A stretch of 64,000 bases of DNA from Mycobacterium sp. PS03-16. Lineage in GTDB: Bacteria; Actinomycetota; Actinomycetes; Mycobacteriales; Mycobacteriaceae. A model generated the notes under the pieces. The model saw only the letters and a program-made list of their open reading frames with translations. It made no database searches and was not told the origin of the DNA. The stretch spans positions 56,457-120,456 of the forward strand of contig NZ_SPQO01000016.1 in assembly GCF_004570325.1 (NCBI RefSeq), written 5' to 3'. A program made the translations under genes and the position numbers. Shown here piece after piece: positions 34,472 through 48,552 of the stretch (its first letter is position 1; each line of letters opens with the position of its first letter).

Positions 34472-36141
34472 TTGCGCTTGTGGCGCGCCTTGGGCCCGCG
34501 GTCGGGTTCGAGGTTGATCAGCACACCCTGGATGCGGGTGCGCTCGAGCTTCTTGAGCGTGTTCCTGGGCAGGTCGGCGGGCAGTTCGACGAGTGAGAAG
34601 TCCGGCCGGATCGAGATGTGGCCGAAGTCGCTGCGGTTGAGCCCGCCCTCGTTGGCGATCGCGCCGACGATCGCGCCCGGCATCACCTTGTGCCGCTTGC
34701 CCACCGCGATGCGGTAGGTGACGAGATCCTCCCGGCTGCGCTCCCGCGGCTTGCGGGGGCCGGTGTCCTCGCGGGCGGGCCGCTCGCGCCGCTTCTCCGG
34801 CGGCGGCTCGGTCATCAGGAATTCCTCACCGTTGCGCGACTGCACGGCCAGCGCGGCGGCGATGTCGGCCATCGGCACGTTGTTGTCGCGTTCGTAGTCC
34901 TCGATGAGGCGGCGGAACAGGTCGGTGCCGGGTGCGTTGAGCGCCTCGCTGATCGAATCGCGGAACTTCTCGACGCGCTGGGCGTTGACGTCCTCGACCG
35001 ACGGGAGCTGGGATTCCACCAGCTTCTGGCGGGTGACCCGTTCGATCGAGTTCAGCAGATGGCGTTCGCGCGGCGTGACGAACAGCAGCGCGGTACCCGA
35101 GCGGCCGGCGCGCCCGGTGCGGCCGATGCGGTGGACGTAGGACTCCGGGTCGTGCGGGATGTCGAAGTTCACCACGTGCGAGATCCGCTCGACGTCCAGC
35201 CCGCGGGCGGCCACGTCCGTGGCGACGAGGATGTCGATCGACCCGTCCTTGAGCTGCGCGATGGTGCGTTCCCGGGCCGCCTGCGGGATGTCGCCGTTGA
35301 TGGCCGCCGCCGCGAAGCCGCGCGCCCGCAGCTTCTCGGCCACCTCCTCGGTGGCCTGTTTGGTGCGGACGAACACGATCATCGCGTCGCCCTGCTCGAC
35401 CTCGAGCAGCCGGGTCAGCGCGTCCATCTTGCGCGGATAGGACACCTGGAAGTACCGCTGTGTGATGTTCTCGGCGGTCTGGGTCCTGGCCTTGACCGTC
35501 ACCTCGACCGGATCGTGCAGGTACTTCGCGGTGATCTTCTTGATCGCCGGCGGCATGGTCGCCGAGAACAGCGCCACCTGCTTGTACTCGGGGGTGTCGG
35601 CGAGGATGCGCTCGACGTCCTCGGCGAATCCCATCTGCAGCATCTCGTCGGCCTCGTCGAGCACCATGTAGTCCAGGTGCGACAGGTCGAGGCTGCCCTT
35701 GTCCAGGTGGTCGATCACCCGGCCGGGCGTCCCGACGACGACCTGCGCCCCGCGCCGGAGACCGGCCAGCTGGGGTCCGTAGGAGGAGCCGCCGTAGACC
35801 GGCAGCACGTTGACCGACAGGTGGGCGCCGTAGCGGCCGAACGCCTCGGCCACCTGCAGCGCCAGCTCGCGGGTGGGGGCCAGCACCAGCGCCTGGGTGT
35901 GGCGGCTGTCGGGGTCGATCTTCGACAGGATCGGGATCGCGAACGCCGCGGTCTTGCCGGTGCCGGTCTGCGCGAGGCCGACGACGTCGGAGCCGGCCAG
36001 CATCGCCGGGATCGTGGCGGCCTGGATCGCCGACGGCGTCTCGTATCCGACGTCGGAGACGGCCCGCAGCACTTCGGGGTGAATCTGCAGGTCGGCGAAG
36101 GTGGGGTCAGGGCCGGGCGATCCCGGTTCAGGCGACGTCAT
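34468..36141 (-). CDS. deaD: DEAD-box ATP-dependent RNA helicase DeaD/CsdA
   Basis: This 557-residue helicase has Q motif (PSAIQAATIP), Walker A AQTGTGKTA, Walker B VLDEADEML, SAT and HRIGRTGRAGRSG in order, all intact. Residues about 465-545 form the DbpA-type RNA-binding domain (MPGAIVGAIANEGGL ... GVLINLEPD) with basic flanks. It unwinds structured RNA, typically aiding ribosome assembly and cold adaptation. The ATG at 36141 lies 85 bp from the divergent lprE. Confidence 0.94.
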   Translation of the reverse strand: MTSPEPGSPGPDPTFADLQIHPEVLRAVSDVGYETPSAIQAATIPAMLAGSDVVGLAQTGTGKTAAFAIPILSKIDPDSRHTQALVLAPTRELALQVAEAFGRYGAHLSVNVLPVYGGSSYGPQLAGLRRGAQVVVGTPGRVIDHLDKGSLDLSHLDYMVLDEADEMLQMGFAEDVERILADTPEYKQVALFSATMPPAIKKITAKYLHDPVEVTVKARTQTAENITQRYFQVSYPRKMDALTRLLEVEQGDAMIVFVRTKQATEEVAEKLRARGFAAAAINGDIPQAARERTIAQLKDGSIDILVATDVAARGLDVERISHVVNFDIPHDPESYVHRIGRTGRAGRSGTALLFVTPRERHLLNSIERVTRQKLVESQLPSVEDVNAQRVEKFRDSISEALNAPGTDLFRRLIEDYERDNNVPMADIAAALAVQSRNGEEFLMTEPPPEKRRERPAREDTGPRKPRERSREDLVTYRIAVGKRHKVMPGAIVGAIANEGGLNRSDFGHISIRPDFSLVELPADLPRNTLKKLERTRIQGVLINLEPDRGPKARHKRK

Positions 36142-36226
36142 CGGCTACCGAGTCTAGTGGCCCCGGGCCCGTTCCCCGGCCACGCCTGACCGAAGCCGGC
36201 ACCGTCACCGGGTACGGTGCGCTGTT

Positions 36227-36781
36227 GTGAAGCGGGAGGTCATGATTCCGGTCGCGGTGGCCGTGCTGACTCTCACCGCCTGCGGCGACGGCGACTCGAC
36301 CGTCTCCAAGACACCTGAGGCGTCCGCACCCCCGCCCGCCGCCACCGCACCGCCCGCGCCGGCGCCGACGGTCGGCCCGCCGCCGCCGGCCGCGCCGCCG
36401 TCGGACCCGTGCGCGGTCAACCTCGCCGCGCCCGAGATCGCCAAGGCCGTCTCCACGTTGCCGCGCGACCCCCGCAGCAACCAGGCCTGGAGCCCCGAAC
36501 CCATTGCCGGCAACTACAACCCGTGCGCACAGCTCTCGGCGGTCATCGTGCGCGCCAACACCAACGCCGAGAACCCGAACACCCGCGCGGTGATGTTCCA
36601 CCTCGGCAGATTCATCCCCGACGGCGTGCCGGACACCTACGGCTTCAACGGCCTCGACGCCGCGAACACCACCGGCGACACCGTCGCACTGCGCTACGCC
36701 GGCGAGGTCGACGGTCTCGCCAGCGTGGTGCGGTTCCGGTGGAACGGCAACGGTGTCGAACTGATCGGCAACACCGGCTAA
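36227..36781 (+). CDS. lprE: LppP/LprE-family lipoprotein LprE
   Basis: This 184-residue lipoprotein has a short signal ending in the lipobox LTAC (Cys19), a Pro/Ala-rich tether (about residues 30-55) and a C-terminal LppP/LprE domain (LGRFIPDGVPDTYGFNGLDA). It is exported and lipid-anchored. The start is taken as GTG 36227; ATG five codons later would leave a shorter signal. It is the counterpart of Rv1252c by position. Its molecular role is unknown. The next gene starts 22 bp downstream. Confidence 0.88.
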   Translation: MKREVMIPVAVAVLTLTACGDGDSTVSKTPEASAPPPAATAPPAPAPTVGPPPPAAPPSDPCAVNLAAPEIAKAVSTLPRDPRSNQAWSPEPIAGNYNPCAQLSAVIVRANTNAENPNTRAVMFHLGRFIPDGVPDTYGFNGLDAANTTGDTVALRYAGEVDGLASVVRFRWNGNGVELIGNTG

Positions 36782-36803
36782 CCTGTCGGTCCCCTGCCCT
36801 ACA

Positions 36804-39800
36804 GTGGCGACCGTGTTCGTCACCGGCGGCGGCCCCGACTCCACGGTCATCTACAGCGCATCCGACCTCGCCGCCGCGGCGCGCTGCGAATACGCGCTGC
36901 TGCGCGCGTTCGACGCGAAACTCGGCCGCGGCCCGCGGGTCACGGTGTCCGACGATCTGCTGGCCCGCACCGCCTCGCTGGGCGACGACCACGAACACCG
37001 CCGCCTCGAGGATCTGCGCGCGGAGTTCGGCGGCGAGGTCACGGTCATCGGCCGCCCGCCCTACACCGATGCCGGGCTGCGCGCGGCCGCCGACCAGACC
37101 ATGCGCGCGGTGGCCGGCCGGGTACCGGTGATCTACCAGGCGGCGATGTTCGACGGCCGCTTCGCCGGATTCGCCGACTTCCTGATCCTCACCGACGAGG
37201 GCTACCGCGTCGCCGACACCAAACTCGCGCGCTCGGCCAAGGTCGAGGCGTTGCTGCAGCTCGCCGCCTATGCCGACACGCTGGCCCGCGCCGGTGTGCC
37301 CGTCGCCGCCGAGGCCGAGATCGTGCTCGGTGACGGCGCGGTCGCCCGCTACCGGCTCGACGAACTGCTGCCGGTCTACCGGGCCCGCCGGGCCGCGCTG
37401 CAGCGCCTGCTGGACACCCACCACGCCGGCGACCGCCCGGTCGACTGGGCCGACGAGCGGGTCCGTGCGTGTTTCCGCTGCCCCGAGTGCACCGAACAGG
37501 TCCGTGCCTCGGATGATCTGCTGCTGGTCGCCGGTATGCGGGTCAGCCAGCGCGCCCGGCTGCTCGAGGCCGGGATCCTCACCCGCACGGCGCTGGCCGC
37601 CCACACCGGCCCGGTCGCGGGGCTGTCGGCGCGCACCACCGCGAACCTCGTCGCGCAGGCCGCGCTGCAGGTGGCGCCACGCACCGACGGGAAGCCGCCG
37701 TACGAGGTGGTCGACGCCCAACCGTTGATGGTGCTGCCCGACCCGGACCGCGGCGACCTGTTCTTCGACTTCGAGGGTGATCCGCTGTGGACCGCCGACG
37801 GGCGCGACTGGGGGCTGGAGTACCTGTTCGGCGTGCTCGCCATGTCCGGTGAGTTCACCCCGCTGTGGGCGCACGACCGGGCGGGCGAGAAGGCCGCGCT
37901 GCGGGCTTTCCTCGACCTGGTCCGCAAGCGCCGCAAGCGGTATCCCAAGATGCACGTCTACCACTACGCGCCATACGAGAAGACGGCGCTGCTGCGGCTG
38001 GCGGGCCGGCACGGCACCGGCGAGGACGAGGTCGACGACCTGCTGCGGGCCGGTGTGCTGGTCGACCTGTTCCCGCTGGTGCGCAAGAGCGTGCGGGTGG
38101 GCAGCGAGAACTACAGCATCAAATCCCTCGAGCCGCTGTACATGGGTACGCAGCTGCGTTCCGGCGACGTCACCACCGCCACCGATTCGATCACCCAGTA
38201 CGCCACCTTCTCCGACCTGCGGGCGGCCGGCCGCCACGACGAGGCGGCGACGGTGCTCAAGGAGATCGAGGAGTACAACCACTACGACTGCACGTCGACG
38301 CGGCGGCTGCGGGACTGGCTGATGAAGCTGGCCTTCGAGTGCGCGGTGCCGCCGATGGGCCCGCAACCGGTCGGCGACGGCGTGCGCGTCGAAGACGACG
38401 ATCAGGTGGCCCGCACGCTGGCCCGGTTCGTCGGGGATGATCCGGCCGCCCGCAGCCCCGAGCAGACGGCGGTCGCGATGGTCGCCGCGGCCCGGGGCTA
38501 TCACCGCCGCGAGGACAAACCGTTCTGGTGGGCGCACTTCGACCGGCTCAACAGCCCGCTCGACGAATGGTGTGACGCCCCGGACGTATTCGTCGCCGAC
38601 ACCGCCGAGGTGGTCGAGGACTGGCATCAGCCGCCGCGGGCGCGCAAACCGCGACGGCACGTGCGGCTGCGTGGGGCCATCGCCGCCGGTGAACTGTGCC
38701 GCGAGATGTACGCGCTCTACGAACCGCCGGCGCCGGCCGGCCTCGCCGACGATCCGGACCGGCGCGGCTTCGGTCAGGTCGAGGTGATCGGCTGCGACGA
38801 CCCCGACATCCCGACCGCCGTCGACATCGTCGAAAAACAGCCCAAGGACGGCGACGTCTTCGCCCAGACCCCGTTCGCGCTGACGCCGGGGCCGCCGATC
38901 CCGACGCCCAAGCAGCGCGAGTCCATCGACGCGATGGCCGCCGCGGTCGCGGCCGGCCTGCCCAACCTGCCGCCCACCCCGGTCGTCGACATCCTGCTGC
39001 GCGCCCGGCCCCGCACCCGCAGCGGCCGCGAACTGCCCCGCGGCGGCGACGTGGTGGCCGACATCACCGCCGCCCTGCTCGACCTGGACGGCTCGTATCT
39101 GGCCGTGCACGGTCCGCCCGGCACCGGGAAGACGCACACGGCCGCCGGGGTCATCGCCGGCCTGGTCACCGGACACCGCTGGCGGGTCGGGGTGGTGGCG
39201 CAGTCGCATGCGGTGGTGGAGAACCTGTTCCGCGGGGTGCTCGCGGCCGGGGTGGACCCGCAGCGGGTGGCCAAGAAGCCCGGCGGCGCCCACCCCGCCT
39301 GGCAGGAACTCGACGGCAGCCGCTACGCGTCGTTCGTCGCCGAGAGCCAGGCCGACGCGACGGGGTGCGTGCTGGGCGGCACGGCGTGGGATTTCGCCAA
39401 CGACACCCGCGTCCCGGACAGCGCCCTCGACCTGCTCGTCGTCGAGGAGGCCGGCCAGTTCAGCCTGGCCAACACCATCGCCGTGGCCCGCGCCGCGCGC
39501 AACCTGCTGCTGCTCGGCGATCCTCAGCAGCTTCCCCAGGTCAGCCAGGGCATCCATCCCGAGCCGGTCGACGCGTCGGCACTCGGCTGGCTGGTCGACG
39601 GCCACCACACGCTGCCCGTCGAACGGGGCTACTTCCTGGAGTGCACCTACCGGATGCATCCCGCGGTGTGCGGTCCGGTGTCGCGGCTGTCCTACGACAA
39701 CCGGCTGCGCAGCGTCGAGGAGGTGACCGCGGCGCGGGTGCTCGCGGGCTATCCGCCGGGGGTGCGCTCCCTGCTTGTCGACCACGACGGCAACGCCACC

Positions 39801-40229
39801 GACAGCCCCGAGGAGGCCGACGCGATCGTCGCCGAGATCGCCGGGATCCTCGGGTCACCGTGGACCGACGAGGACGGCACCCGCCCGCTCGACGCCGGCC
39901 ACGTGCTGGTGGTGACGCCCTACAACGCCCAGGTGGTGCTGCTGCGGCAGCGCCTCGACGCGGCCGGCCTGTCGGAGGTCCGGGTCGGCACCGTCGACAA
40001 GTTCCAGGGCCAGCAGGCGCCGGTGGTGTTCGTCTCGATGGTGGCGTCGTCGATCGACGACGTGCCGCGCGGCATCTCGTTCCTGCTCAACCGCAACCGG
40101 CTCAACGTGGCGGTCAGCCGGGCGGAGTACGCCGCGGTGATCGCGCGCTCGGCGGCGTTGACCGACTACCTGCCGTCGACGCCGAGGGGCCTGGTCGAAC
40201 TGGGCGCGTTCCTGTCGCTGGCCGGTTAG
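36804..40229 (+). CDS. Cas4-like RecB nuclease / RNase H-like / SF1 helicase fusion (Rv1251c homologue)
   Basis: This is a 1141-residue multidomain protein. Residues 1-230 form a RecB/Cas4-type nuclease: D125, D138-x-K140, Q152-x3-Y156, and cysteines C28, C223, C226 and C229 able to hold an Fe-S cluster as in Cas4/AddB. Residues about 318-510 look like a YprB-type RNase H fold (FFDFEGDP at 320). From about 760 comes an SF1 helicase: GPPGTGKT (about 769), VVEEAG (about 879), [20 protein letters not shown] and NVAVSRAE. It resembles the TM0106-family nuclease-helicases and likely processes DNA ends or R-loops. The start is GTG 36804 or GTG 36813. Confidence 0.88.
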   Translation: MATVFVTGGGPDSTVIYSASDLAAAARCEYALLRAFDAKLGRGPRVTVSDDLLARTASLGDDHEHRRLEDLRAEFGGEVTVIGRPPYTDAGLRAAADQTMRAVAGRVPVIYQAAMFDGRFAGFADFLILTDEGYRVADTKLARSAKVEALLQLAAYADTLARAGVPVAAEAEIVLGDGAVARYRLDELLPVYRARRAALQRLLDTHHAGDRPVDWADERVRACFRCPECTEQVRASDDLLLVAGMRVSQRARLLEAGILTRTALAAHTGPVAGLSARTTANLVAQAALQVAPRTDGKPPYEVVDAQPLMVLPDPDRGDLFFDFEGDPLWTADGRDWGLEYLFGVLAMSGEFTPLWAHDRAGEKAALRAFLDLVRKRRKRYPKMHVYHYAPYEKTALLRLAGRHGTGEDEVDDLLRAGVLVDLFPLVRKSVRVGSENYSIKSLEPLYMGTQLRSGDVTTATDSITQYATFSDLRAAGRHDEAATVLKEIEEYNHYDCTSTRRLRDWLMKLAFECAVPPMGPQPVGDGVRVEDDDQVARTLARFVGDDPAARSPEQTAVAMVAAARGYHRREDKPFWWAHFDRLNSPLDEWCDAPDVFVADTAEVVEDWHQPPRARKPRRHVRLRGAIAAGELCREMYALYEPPAPAGLADDPDRRGFGQVEVIGCDDPDIPTAVDIVEKQPKDGDVFAQTPFALTPGPPIPTPKQRESIDAMAAAVAAGLPNLPPTPVVDILLRARPRTRSGRELPRGGDVVADITAALLDLDGSYLAVHGPPGTGKTHTAAGVIAGLVTGHRWRVGVVAQSHAVVENLFRGVLAAGVDPQRVAKKPGGAHPAWQELDGSRYASFVAESQADATGCVLGGTAWDFANDTRVPDSALDLLVVEEAGQFSLANTIAVARAARNLLLLGDPQQLPQVSQGIHPEPVDASALGWLVDGHHTLPVERGYFLECTYRMHPAVCGPVSRLSYDNRLRSVEEVTAARVLAGYPPGVRSLLVDHDGNATDSPEEADAIVAEIAGILGSPWTDEDGTRPLDAGHVLVVTPYNAQVVLLRQRLDAAGLSEVRVGTVDKFQGQQAPVVFVSMVASSIDDVPRGISFLLNRNRLNVAVSRAEYAAVIARSAALTDYLPSTPRGLVELGAFLSLAG

Positions 40230-42178
40230 TCGTCGCCGCGCCGCGCGTGGCGACCGGGTGAGGCGTCGCCGCCCCGCTGCGCATGCCGGCCGCTGCGCTC
40301 CCCAGCATCGACGTGAGACCCGTTGTGCGCGAAACCGACCGGTTCTGCGGAGGTCCGCGGCGGCAGCTCCGGCAGCAGTTCGTCGATGACGCGGCGCCAC
40401 GGGTCGTCGGCGGGAGCGCGCGGCGGCAGCGGCTGCGCCGGGATCTCGGCCGTGGCGGGCTCGTCGGCCGGGACCGGTCCGCCGTCGCGCCACGCCGACC
40501 CCGGTGCCGGCCGCGCCCCCGCTTTCAGTGGTTCGGTCTCGGGTTCCAGATCGCCCAGGTCGACGGTGTACTCCAGGTACTCGTCATCATCGTGCAGGCC
40601 GTGCAGGCCGTGCGGGTCGTGGTCACCGGCATCCGGCCGGCGGGGAGCATCGGCGACGGAAAGGCCGGGGAGCTCGGCCGGACGCGTGCCGAAGCCGAGC
40701 AGGAACAGTGCTCCCACCACCCCGAACAGGGCGACGAATCCCGGCAGCAGCAGCGACTGCGACATCGCCGCGGCGAACGGGACGTGCAGGAATTCCGGCA
40801 GCGCCGATACCGCCCCCTCGCCCTGCGGCGCCGCACCGCCGGCGGGCATCTCCGCGCTGATCCGCGACGTCATGAACGCCGCCATACTCGCGCTGCCGAG
40901 CACCGAACCGACCTGGCGGGTCGCGTTGTAGACGCCCGATCCGGCACCGGCCAGCCGCGGCGGCAGACCGCGGGTCGCGGTCGCCGCCAGCGGGGACCAG
41001 ATGAACGCCATCCCCACACCCATCACCACGAACGGCAGCACCAGCCGCCAGATCGGCGTGTCCGGCGCCATCTCGAACGACAGCCACGTCAGCGCGATCG
41101 CCACCGCCGAGAACCCGAACCCGATGATCGGGCGGGGATGGAACCGGTCGACGAGGCGCCCGACCGCCGGTGCGAGCAGTCCGGTGGCGATCGCCATCGG
41201 CGCGGTCAGCAGGGCGGATTCGGTGGGGCTCAGACCGCACACCGCCTGCGCGTAGAACATGACCGGCAGGATCATGCCGGTCACCACGAAGCCGATGGTG
41301 GCGACGCCGAGGTTCGACAGCGAGAAGTCGCGGTCCCGGAACATCTGCAGCGGGATCAGCGGTTCGCGCGGGTTGACGGCCTGCCAGTAGACGAAGCCGG
41401 CCATCACCGCGAACCCGAGCAGGATCAGCGCCCAGATCCACAGCGTCCAGTCGTGGGCCTGCCCCTCCTGCAGGCCGAAGACGATGAGGAACATCCCGAC
41501 GCCGGACAGCAGCACCCCGAGAACGTCGAAATCGTGCCCGGCCGTCGGCAGCTGCGGCACCAGCCGGTACGCCAGCGCCAGACCGAGGATCCCGACCGGG
41601 ACGTTGACGAAGAAAATCCACTGCCAGCCCAGGTGGTCGACCAGCACACCGCCGGCCAGCGGCCCCACCAGCGTCGCGACTCCGGCCGTCGCGCCCCACA
41701 CGCTCATCGCGACCCCGCGCCGCTCCGGCGGGAAGATCCGGGTGATCGTCGACAGCGTCTGCGGGGTCAGCAGCGCGGCACCGATGCCCTGCACGACCCG
41801 CGCCGCGATCAGCATGTCGATGGTCCCGGCCAGACCGCACCACAGCGAGGCCGCGGTGAAGACGGCCAGCCCGATCAGATAGAGGTTCTTCGGGCCGAAG
41901 CGGTCGCCCAGGCGGCCGCACACCAGCAGCGGCACCGCATACGCCAGCAGGTAGGCACTGGTCACCCAGATCACCGCGTCGTAGTCGGCCCGCAGCGCCT
42001 CCATGATCGGCGGGTTGGCGACGGCGACGATCGTCGCGTCGACCAGGATCATGAAAAAGCCGACCATCATGGCCCACAGCGCGTGCCAGGGATTGTCGGG
42101 CGTGCCTGCACCGCCCGGCCGCGGCCGCGCCGCACCGGTGTGGCCCGCCCTCCGGGCAGATGACGTGGAGAACTTCAA
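40226..42178 (-). CDS. DHA2-type (14-TM) MFS drug exporter (Rv1250 homologue)
   Basis: This protein has about 650 residues if TTG 42178 is the start, with GGTGAGG upstream; the frame is open back to 42259, so the start is uncertain. The membrane core begins at [20 protein letters not shown], the usual start of this family, with motif [11 protein letters not shown] and motif C in [17 protein letters not shown]. It probably exports drugs or lipids by proton antiport. The last 130 residues are an acidic/Pro-rich then Arg/Gly-rich cytoplasmic tail, longer than in Rv1250 (579 residues, from memory). The stop overlaps the nuclease-helicase stop by 4 bp. Confidence 0.87.
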   Translation of the reverse strand: MKFSTSSARRAGHTGAARPRPGGAGTPDNPWHALWAMMVGFFMILVDATIVAVANPPIMEALRADYDAVIWVTSAYLLAYAVPLLVCGRLGDRFGPKNLYLIGLAVFTAASLWCGLAGTIDMLIAARVVQGIGAALLTPQTLSTITRIFPPERRGVAMSVWGATAGVATLVGPLAGGVLVDHLGWQWIFFVNVPVGILGLALAYRLVPQLPTAGHDFDVLGVLLSGVGMFLIVFGLQEGQAHDWTLWIWALILLGFAVMAGFVYWQAVNPREPLIPLQMFRDRDFSLSNLGVATIGFVVTGMILPVMFYAQAVCGLSPTESALLTAPMAIATGLLAPAVGRLVDRFHPRPIIGFGFSAVAIALTWLSFEMAPDTPIWRLVLPFVVMGVGMAFIWSPLAATATRGLPPRLAGAGSGVYNATRQVGSVLGSASMAAFMTSRISAEMPAGGAAPQGEGAVSALPEFLHVPFAAAMSQSLLLPGFVALFGVVGALFLLGFGTRPAELPGLSVADAPRRPDAGDHDPHGLHGLHDDDEYLEYTVDLGDLEPETEPLKAGARPAPGSAWRDGGPVPADEPATAEIPAQPLPPRAPADDPWRRVIDELLPELPPRTSAEPVGFAHNGSHVDAGERSGRHAQRGGDASPGRHARRGDD

Positions 42179-42265
42179 GAGTCGACTCGCCTCACCAACG
42201 ATTCCGCCGACGCTATGTGCCCGCCCGCGGTGCGAACAAGTCCACCAGGGTGCCGGCACGGCGTG

Positions 42266-43567
42266 TCAGGCGGGCTCGCTCACCGGCTCGGCGACCGCCT
42301 CGTCCGCGGTCAGTTCACCGGTGATCTCGGCGTCCCTGCCGCCGGCCACACCGACGGCCAGCAGCGCCACCAACGCCACCACCACGCCCGCGGTCATCAC
42401 CACGGCGAGCGCGAACGCGTCATTGCCCAGCACGCCGACCAGCGGGGCCACCGCAGCGCCCAGGCCGAACTGCGCGGCGCCGAGTAGGGCGGCCGCGGTG
42501 CCGGACGCCTCGTTGTGCCGGGACAGCGCCACCGCGGGCGCGTTGGGGATCACCAGCCCCATCGCCGCGAGGATCGCCCACACCGGAACCAGGAAGCCGA
42601 ACAGGCCGCCCACCTCGGCGACGGTGAGCCCGACGAACACCACACCCGCCACCGACGCGGCGGCCAGCGCCCACAGCGCGATGCGCTGCGGTGAGGACCT
42701 GCGCAGCAGCACGACGTTGAACTGCGTCGCGCCGATCAGCGCCACCGCGCCCGCGCCGAACACCAGCGCGAACGACTGCTGGTCGAGTCCGTAGCGGCCC
42801 TGCAGCACGAAGGCCGCCCCCGCGATGTAGGCGAACAGCCCCGACATCCCGAGCGCCGCGACGAACACCAGCACCACGAACCGCACGTCGCGCAGGAGCT
42901 TGCCGTAGGTGGCGACGATGCCGCCCACCTTCAGCGGCCTGCGGTGCGCCTGCGGCAGCGTCTCGGGCAGCGCCAGCGCGGCGAGCAGCAGCAGACCGCC
43001 GGCGAGCACCACCAGCGCGGCGAACACCCACGGCCACGAGGCGTGCAGCAGCACCGCCGCGCCCAGCGACGGCGCCACCACCGGGGCCACGCCGAGCACC
43101 AGCATCAGCCGCGACATGACCGTCGCGGCGACCGATCCGGTGAACAGGTCGCCGACCACCGCGATCGCCACCACCATGGTCGCGGCCGCGCCCATGCCCT
43201 GCAGGGCGCGCGCGATCCCGAGCGTCATGATGTCGGGCGAGAACATGCACAGCACCGACGCCAGCATGTGCAGCACGATCCCGGCCATCAGCGGCCGGCG
43301 CCGGCCCAGGGAGTCCGACAGCGGTCCGATCACCAGCTGTCCGAGCGCGAGCCCGGCCAACGTGCCGGTCAGCGTCAGCTGCGCGATCGACGAGGACACC
43401 CCGAGCTCGTCGGCGATGCCCGGCAGCGCGGGCAGGTACATGTCGATGGTCAGCGGGCCGAGCGCGACGAGCGCCCCGAGCACGAGGATCATCCGCCAGC
43501 GGCTCGGCGTCACCGGGAGCGGCGTATTGCGGGCAGGGCTCACGGTCACGTGCGTGGATGATGCCAT
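42266..43567 (-). CDS. Bcr/CflA-family MFS multidrug exporter
   Basis: This 433-residue, twelve-helix transporter has the Bcr/CflA opening LVLGALVALGPLTIDMYLPALP, the conserved acidic residue in helix 1, and motif A GPLSDSLGRRRPLM. Relatives export bicyclomycin, chloramphenicol or sulfonamides. It lies 88 bp upstream of the DHA2 exporter on the same strand, so two efflux pumps may share a transcript. I recall no equivalent at this spot in M. tuberculosis. The ATG 43567 is preceded by an AT-rich patch. Confidence 0.9.
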   Translation of the reverse strand: MASSTHVTVSPARNTPLPVTPSRWRMILVLGALVALGPLTIDMYLPALPGIADELGVSSSIAQLTLTGTLAGLALGQLVIGPLSDSLGRRRPLMAGIVLHMLASVLCMFSPDIMTLGIARALQGMGAAATMVVAIAVVGDLFTGSVAATVMSRLMLVLGVAPVVAPSLGAAVLLHASWPWVFAALVVLAGGLLLLAALALPETLPQAHRRPLKVGGIVATYGKLLRDVRFVVLVFVAALGMSGLFAYIAGAAFVLQGRYGLDQQSFALVFGAGAVALIGATQFNVVLLRRSSPQRIALWALAAASVAGVVFVGLTVAEVGGLFGFLVPVWAILAAMGLVIPNAPAVALSRHNEASGTAAALLGAAQFGLGAAVAPLVGVLGNDAFALAVVMTAGVVVALVALLAVGVAGGRDAEITGELTADEAVAEPVSEPA

Positions 43568-43680
43568 GCAATTGGTTAGCGAGTCATATCAATATTTTCT
43601 TCCGCCCACGCCCGAACAGTGACCGCCGTCACGTCCGGGCACCCGGCGCCCACCGTCGTTCGTTGACCGACCGATAGCCT
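43568..43680. promoter_or_regulatory. Divergent promoter region with AT-rich patch
   Basis: This 113-bp gap separates the Bcr/CflA exporter from the Rv1249c-like gene. Bases 43570-43601 are markedly AT-rich (CAATTG palindrome at 43569-43574, then TCATATCAATATTTTCTT) within a GC-rich genome. This is the likely promoter/regulator site for the exporter. I could not align convincing -35/-10 pairs or a clear operator. Confidence 0.4.
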
Positions 43681-44472
43681 GTGAACTACCGCGCCACGGT
43701 CAAGGGAGGTCTCGGCATGCGTGCTCGATCGCACCGCAAGAACGCGCTGCAGGCCGTCGACGGCAGGGACGACAAGCCGGGCGCGGCCGCCAAGGTGCTC
43801 TCCCAGATCATCGAGCGCAGCTCGCGGGTGCAGGCGCCCGCGGTGAAGGCTTACGTCGACCGGCTGCGGGCGGCCGATCCGAACGCCTCCCCCGCCGAGA
43901 TCGTCACGCGCCTGGAGAAGCACTACAAGGCCGCGGTCATGGCCAGCGGTGCGGCCGTCGGTTCGGCGGCCGCCTTCCCCGGCATCGGCACGCTGACCGC
44001 GATGTCGGCGGTCGCCGGCGAGACCGTGGTGTTCCTCGAGGCGACGTCGTTGTTCGTGCTGGCCGTCGCCGAGGTGCACGGCATCCCGGCCCAGGAGCGT
44101 GAGCGACGCCGCGCGCTGGTGCTGTCGGTCCTCGTCGGTGAGGACAGCAAGCGCGCGGTCGCCGACCTCATCGGGCCCGGCCGCACCAGCGGCTCCTGGA
44201 TCAGCGACGGCGCGGCCACGCTGCCGCTGCCCGCGGTGTCGCAGCTGAACTCGCGGTTGCTGAAGTACTTCGTGAAGCGGTACACGCTCAAGCGCGGCGC
44301 CCTGGCCTTCGGCAAAGTTCTCCCGGTCGGGATCGGTGCGGTGGTCGGCGGTGTTGGCAATCGGATGATGGCGAAGCGAATCGTCGAGAACGCCCGCACC
44401 GCGTTCGGCGCGCCGCCGCCGCGGTGGCCCTCGACGTTGCACCTGCTGCCGCCCGCACCGCCCAATCCGTGA
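43681..44472 (+). CDS. Conserved membrane-associated protein (Rv1249c homologue)
   Basis: This 263-residue protein of unknown function is annotated as a possible membrane protein in M. tuberculosis. It has a basic N-terminus, a helical region, two hydrophobic stretches (ASGAAVGSAAAFPGIGTLTAMSAVAGETVVFLEA split near residues 80-115, and LPVGIGAVVGGVG near 225) and a Pro-rich tail. The glycine-rich hydrophobic pattern recalls EcsC-type proteins. GTG 43681 is taken as start; ATG 43717 is an alternative. It precedes kgd by 180 bp, as in M. tuberculosis. Confidence 0.82.
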   Translation: MNYRATVKGGLGMRARSHRKNALQAVDGRDDKPGAAAKVLSQIIERSSRVQAPAVKAYVDRLRAADPNASPAEIVTRLEKHYKAAVMASGAAVGSAAAFPGIGTLTAMSAVAGETVVFLEATSLFVLAVAEVHGIPAQERERRRALVLSVLVGEDSKRAVADLIGPGRTSGSWISDGAATLPLPAVSQLNSRLLKYFVKRYTLKRGALAFGKVLPVGIGAVVGGVGNRMMAKRIVENARTAFGAPPPRWPSTLHLLPPAPPNP

Positions 44473-44595
44473 CCCCAGGTGTGAACAATCCCTCCTCGGG
44501 GTGCCGAACAGGGCGTTGGCGTGGTTTGTCCGAGATGGGAGCGCTAGCCTTTAGGCGGCGCAAAAGCGGGTAACCGCGGACAAAAACACATGAGC

Positions 44596-44620
44596 GGCGA
44601 GCATCCTTGCCATGCTCGCC
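44596..44620 (+). promoter_or_regulatory. Hairpin in the kgd leader
   Basis: GGCGAGCAT (44596-44604) and ATGCTCGCC (44612-44620) form a perfect 9-bp stem with a 7-base loop, ending 31 bases before the kgd GTG. No T-run follows, so it is not a simple terminator. It may stabilise the mRNA or mark an RNA- or protein-binding site. The upstream bases 44535-44560 (AGCGCTAGCCTTTAGG region) may hold the promoter, but no strong hexamers stand out. Confidence 0.5.
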
Positions 44621-44651
44621 TGAGACGAACGAATCGAGGCGAGTAGCTGCC

Positions 44652-48467
<3,816 letters not shown>

Positions 48468-48484
48468 CCCCGCGGTTCAGATAG

Positions 48485-48531
48485 CAGTCAGGGTCGTGAT
48501 CCTCCGCGGATCACGACCCTGACTTCTCTTT
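48485..48531 (+). terminator. Strong intrinsic terminator between kgd and the DUF732 gene
   Basis: AGTCAGGGTCGTGATCC (48486-48502) pairs perfectly with GGATCACGACCCTGACT (48508-48524), a 17-bp stem with a five-base loop. It is followed by TCTCTTT. It lies between two convergent genes, so it may serve both strands. This is the clearest terminator in the window. Confidence 0.9.
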
Positions 48532-48552
48532 CGGGGCTCGGCCGGCGCGCCG

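Noticed and set aside
36645..39785. Long antisense open frame opposite the nuclease-helicase (over 1000 codons)
   Set aside because: Shadow of the plus-strand gene, whose motifs are complete; the antisense product has no motif.
43570..43601. WhiB7-type promoter for the Bcr/CflA exporter
   Set aside because: The AT-rich run is present but no -35/-10 pair with suitable spacing fits before the ATG.
48502..48508. Riboswitch or attenuator in the kgd 3' region
   Set aside because: A 17-bp perfect stem with tiny loop followed by TCTCTTT between convergent genes is simply a strong terminator.
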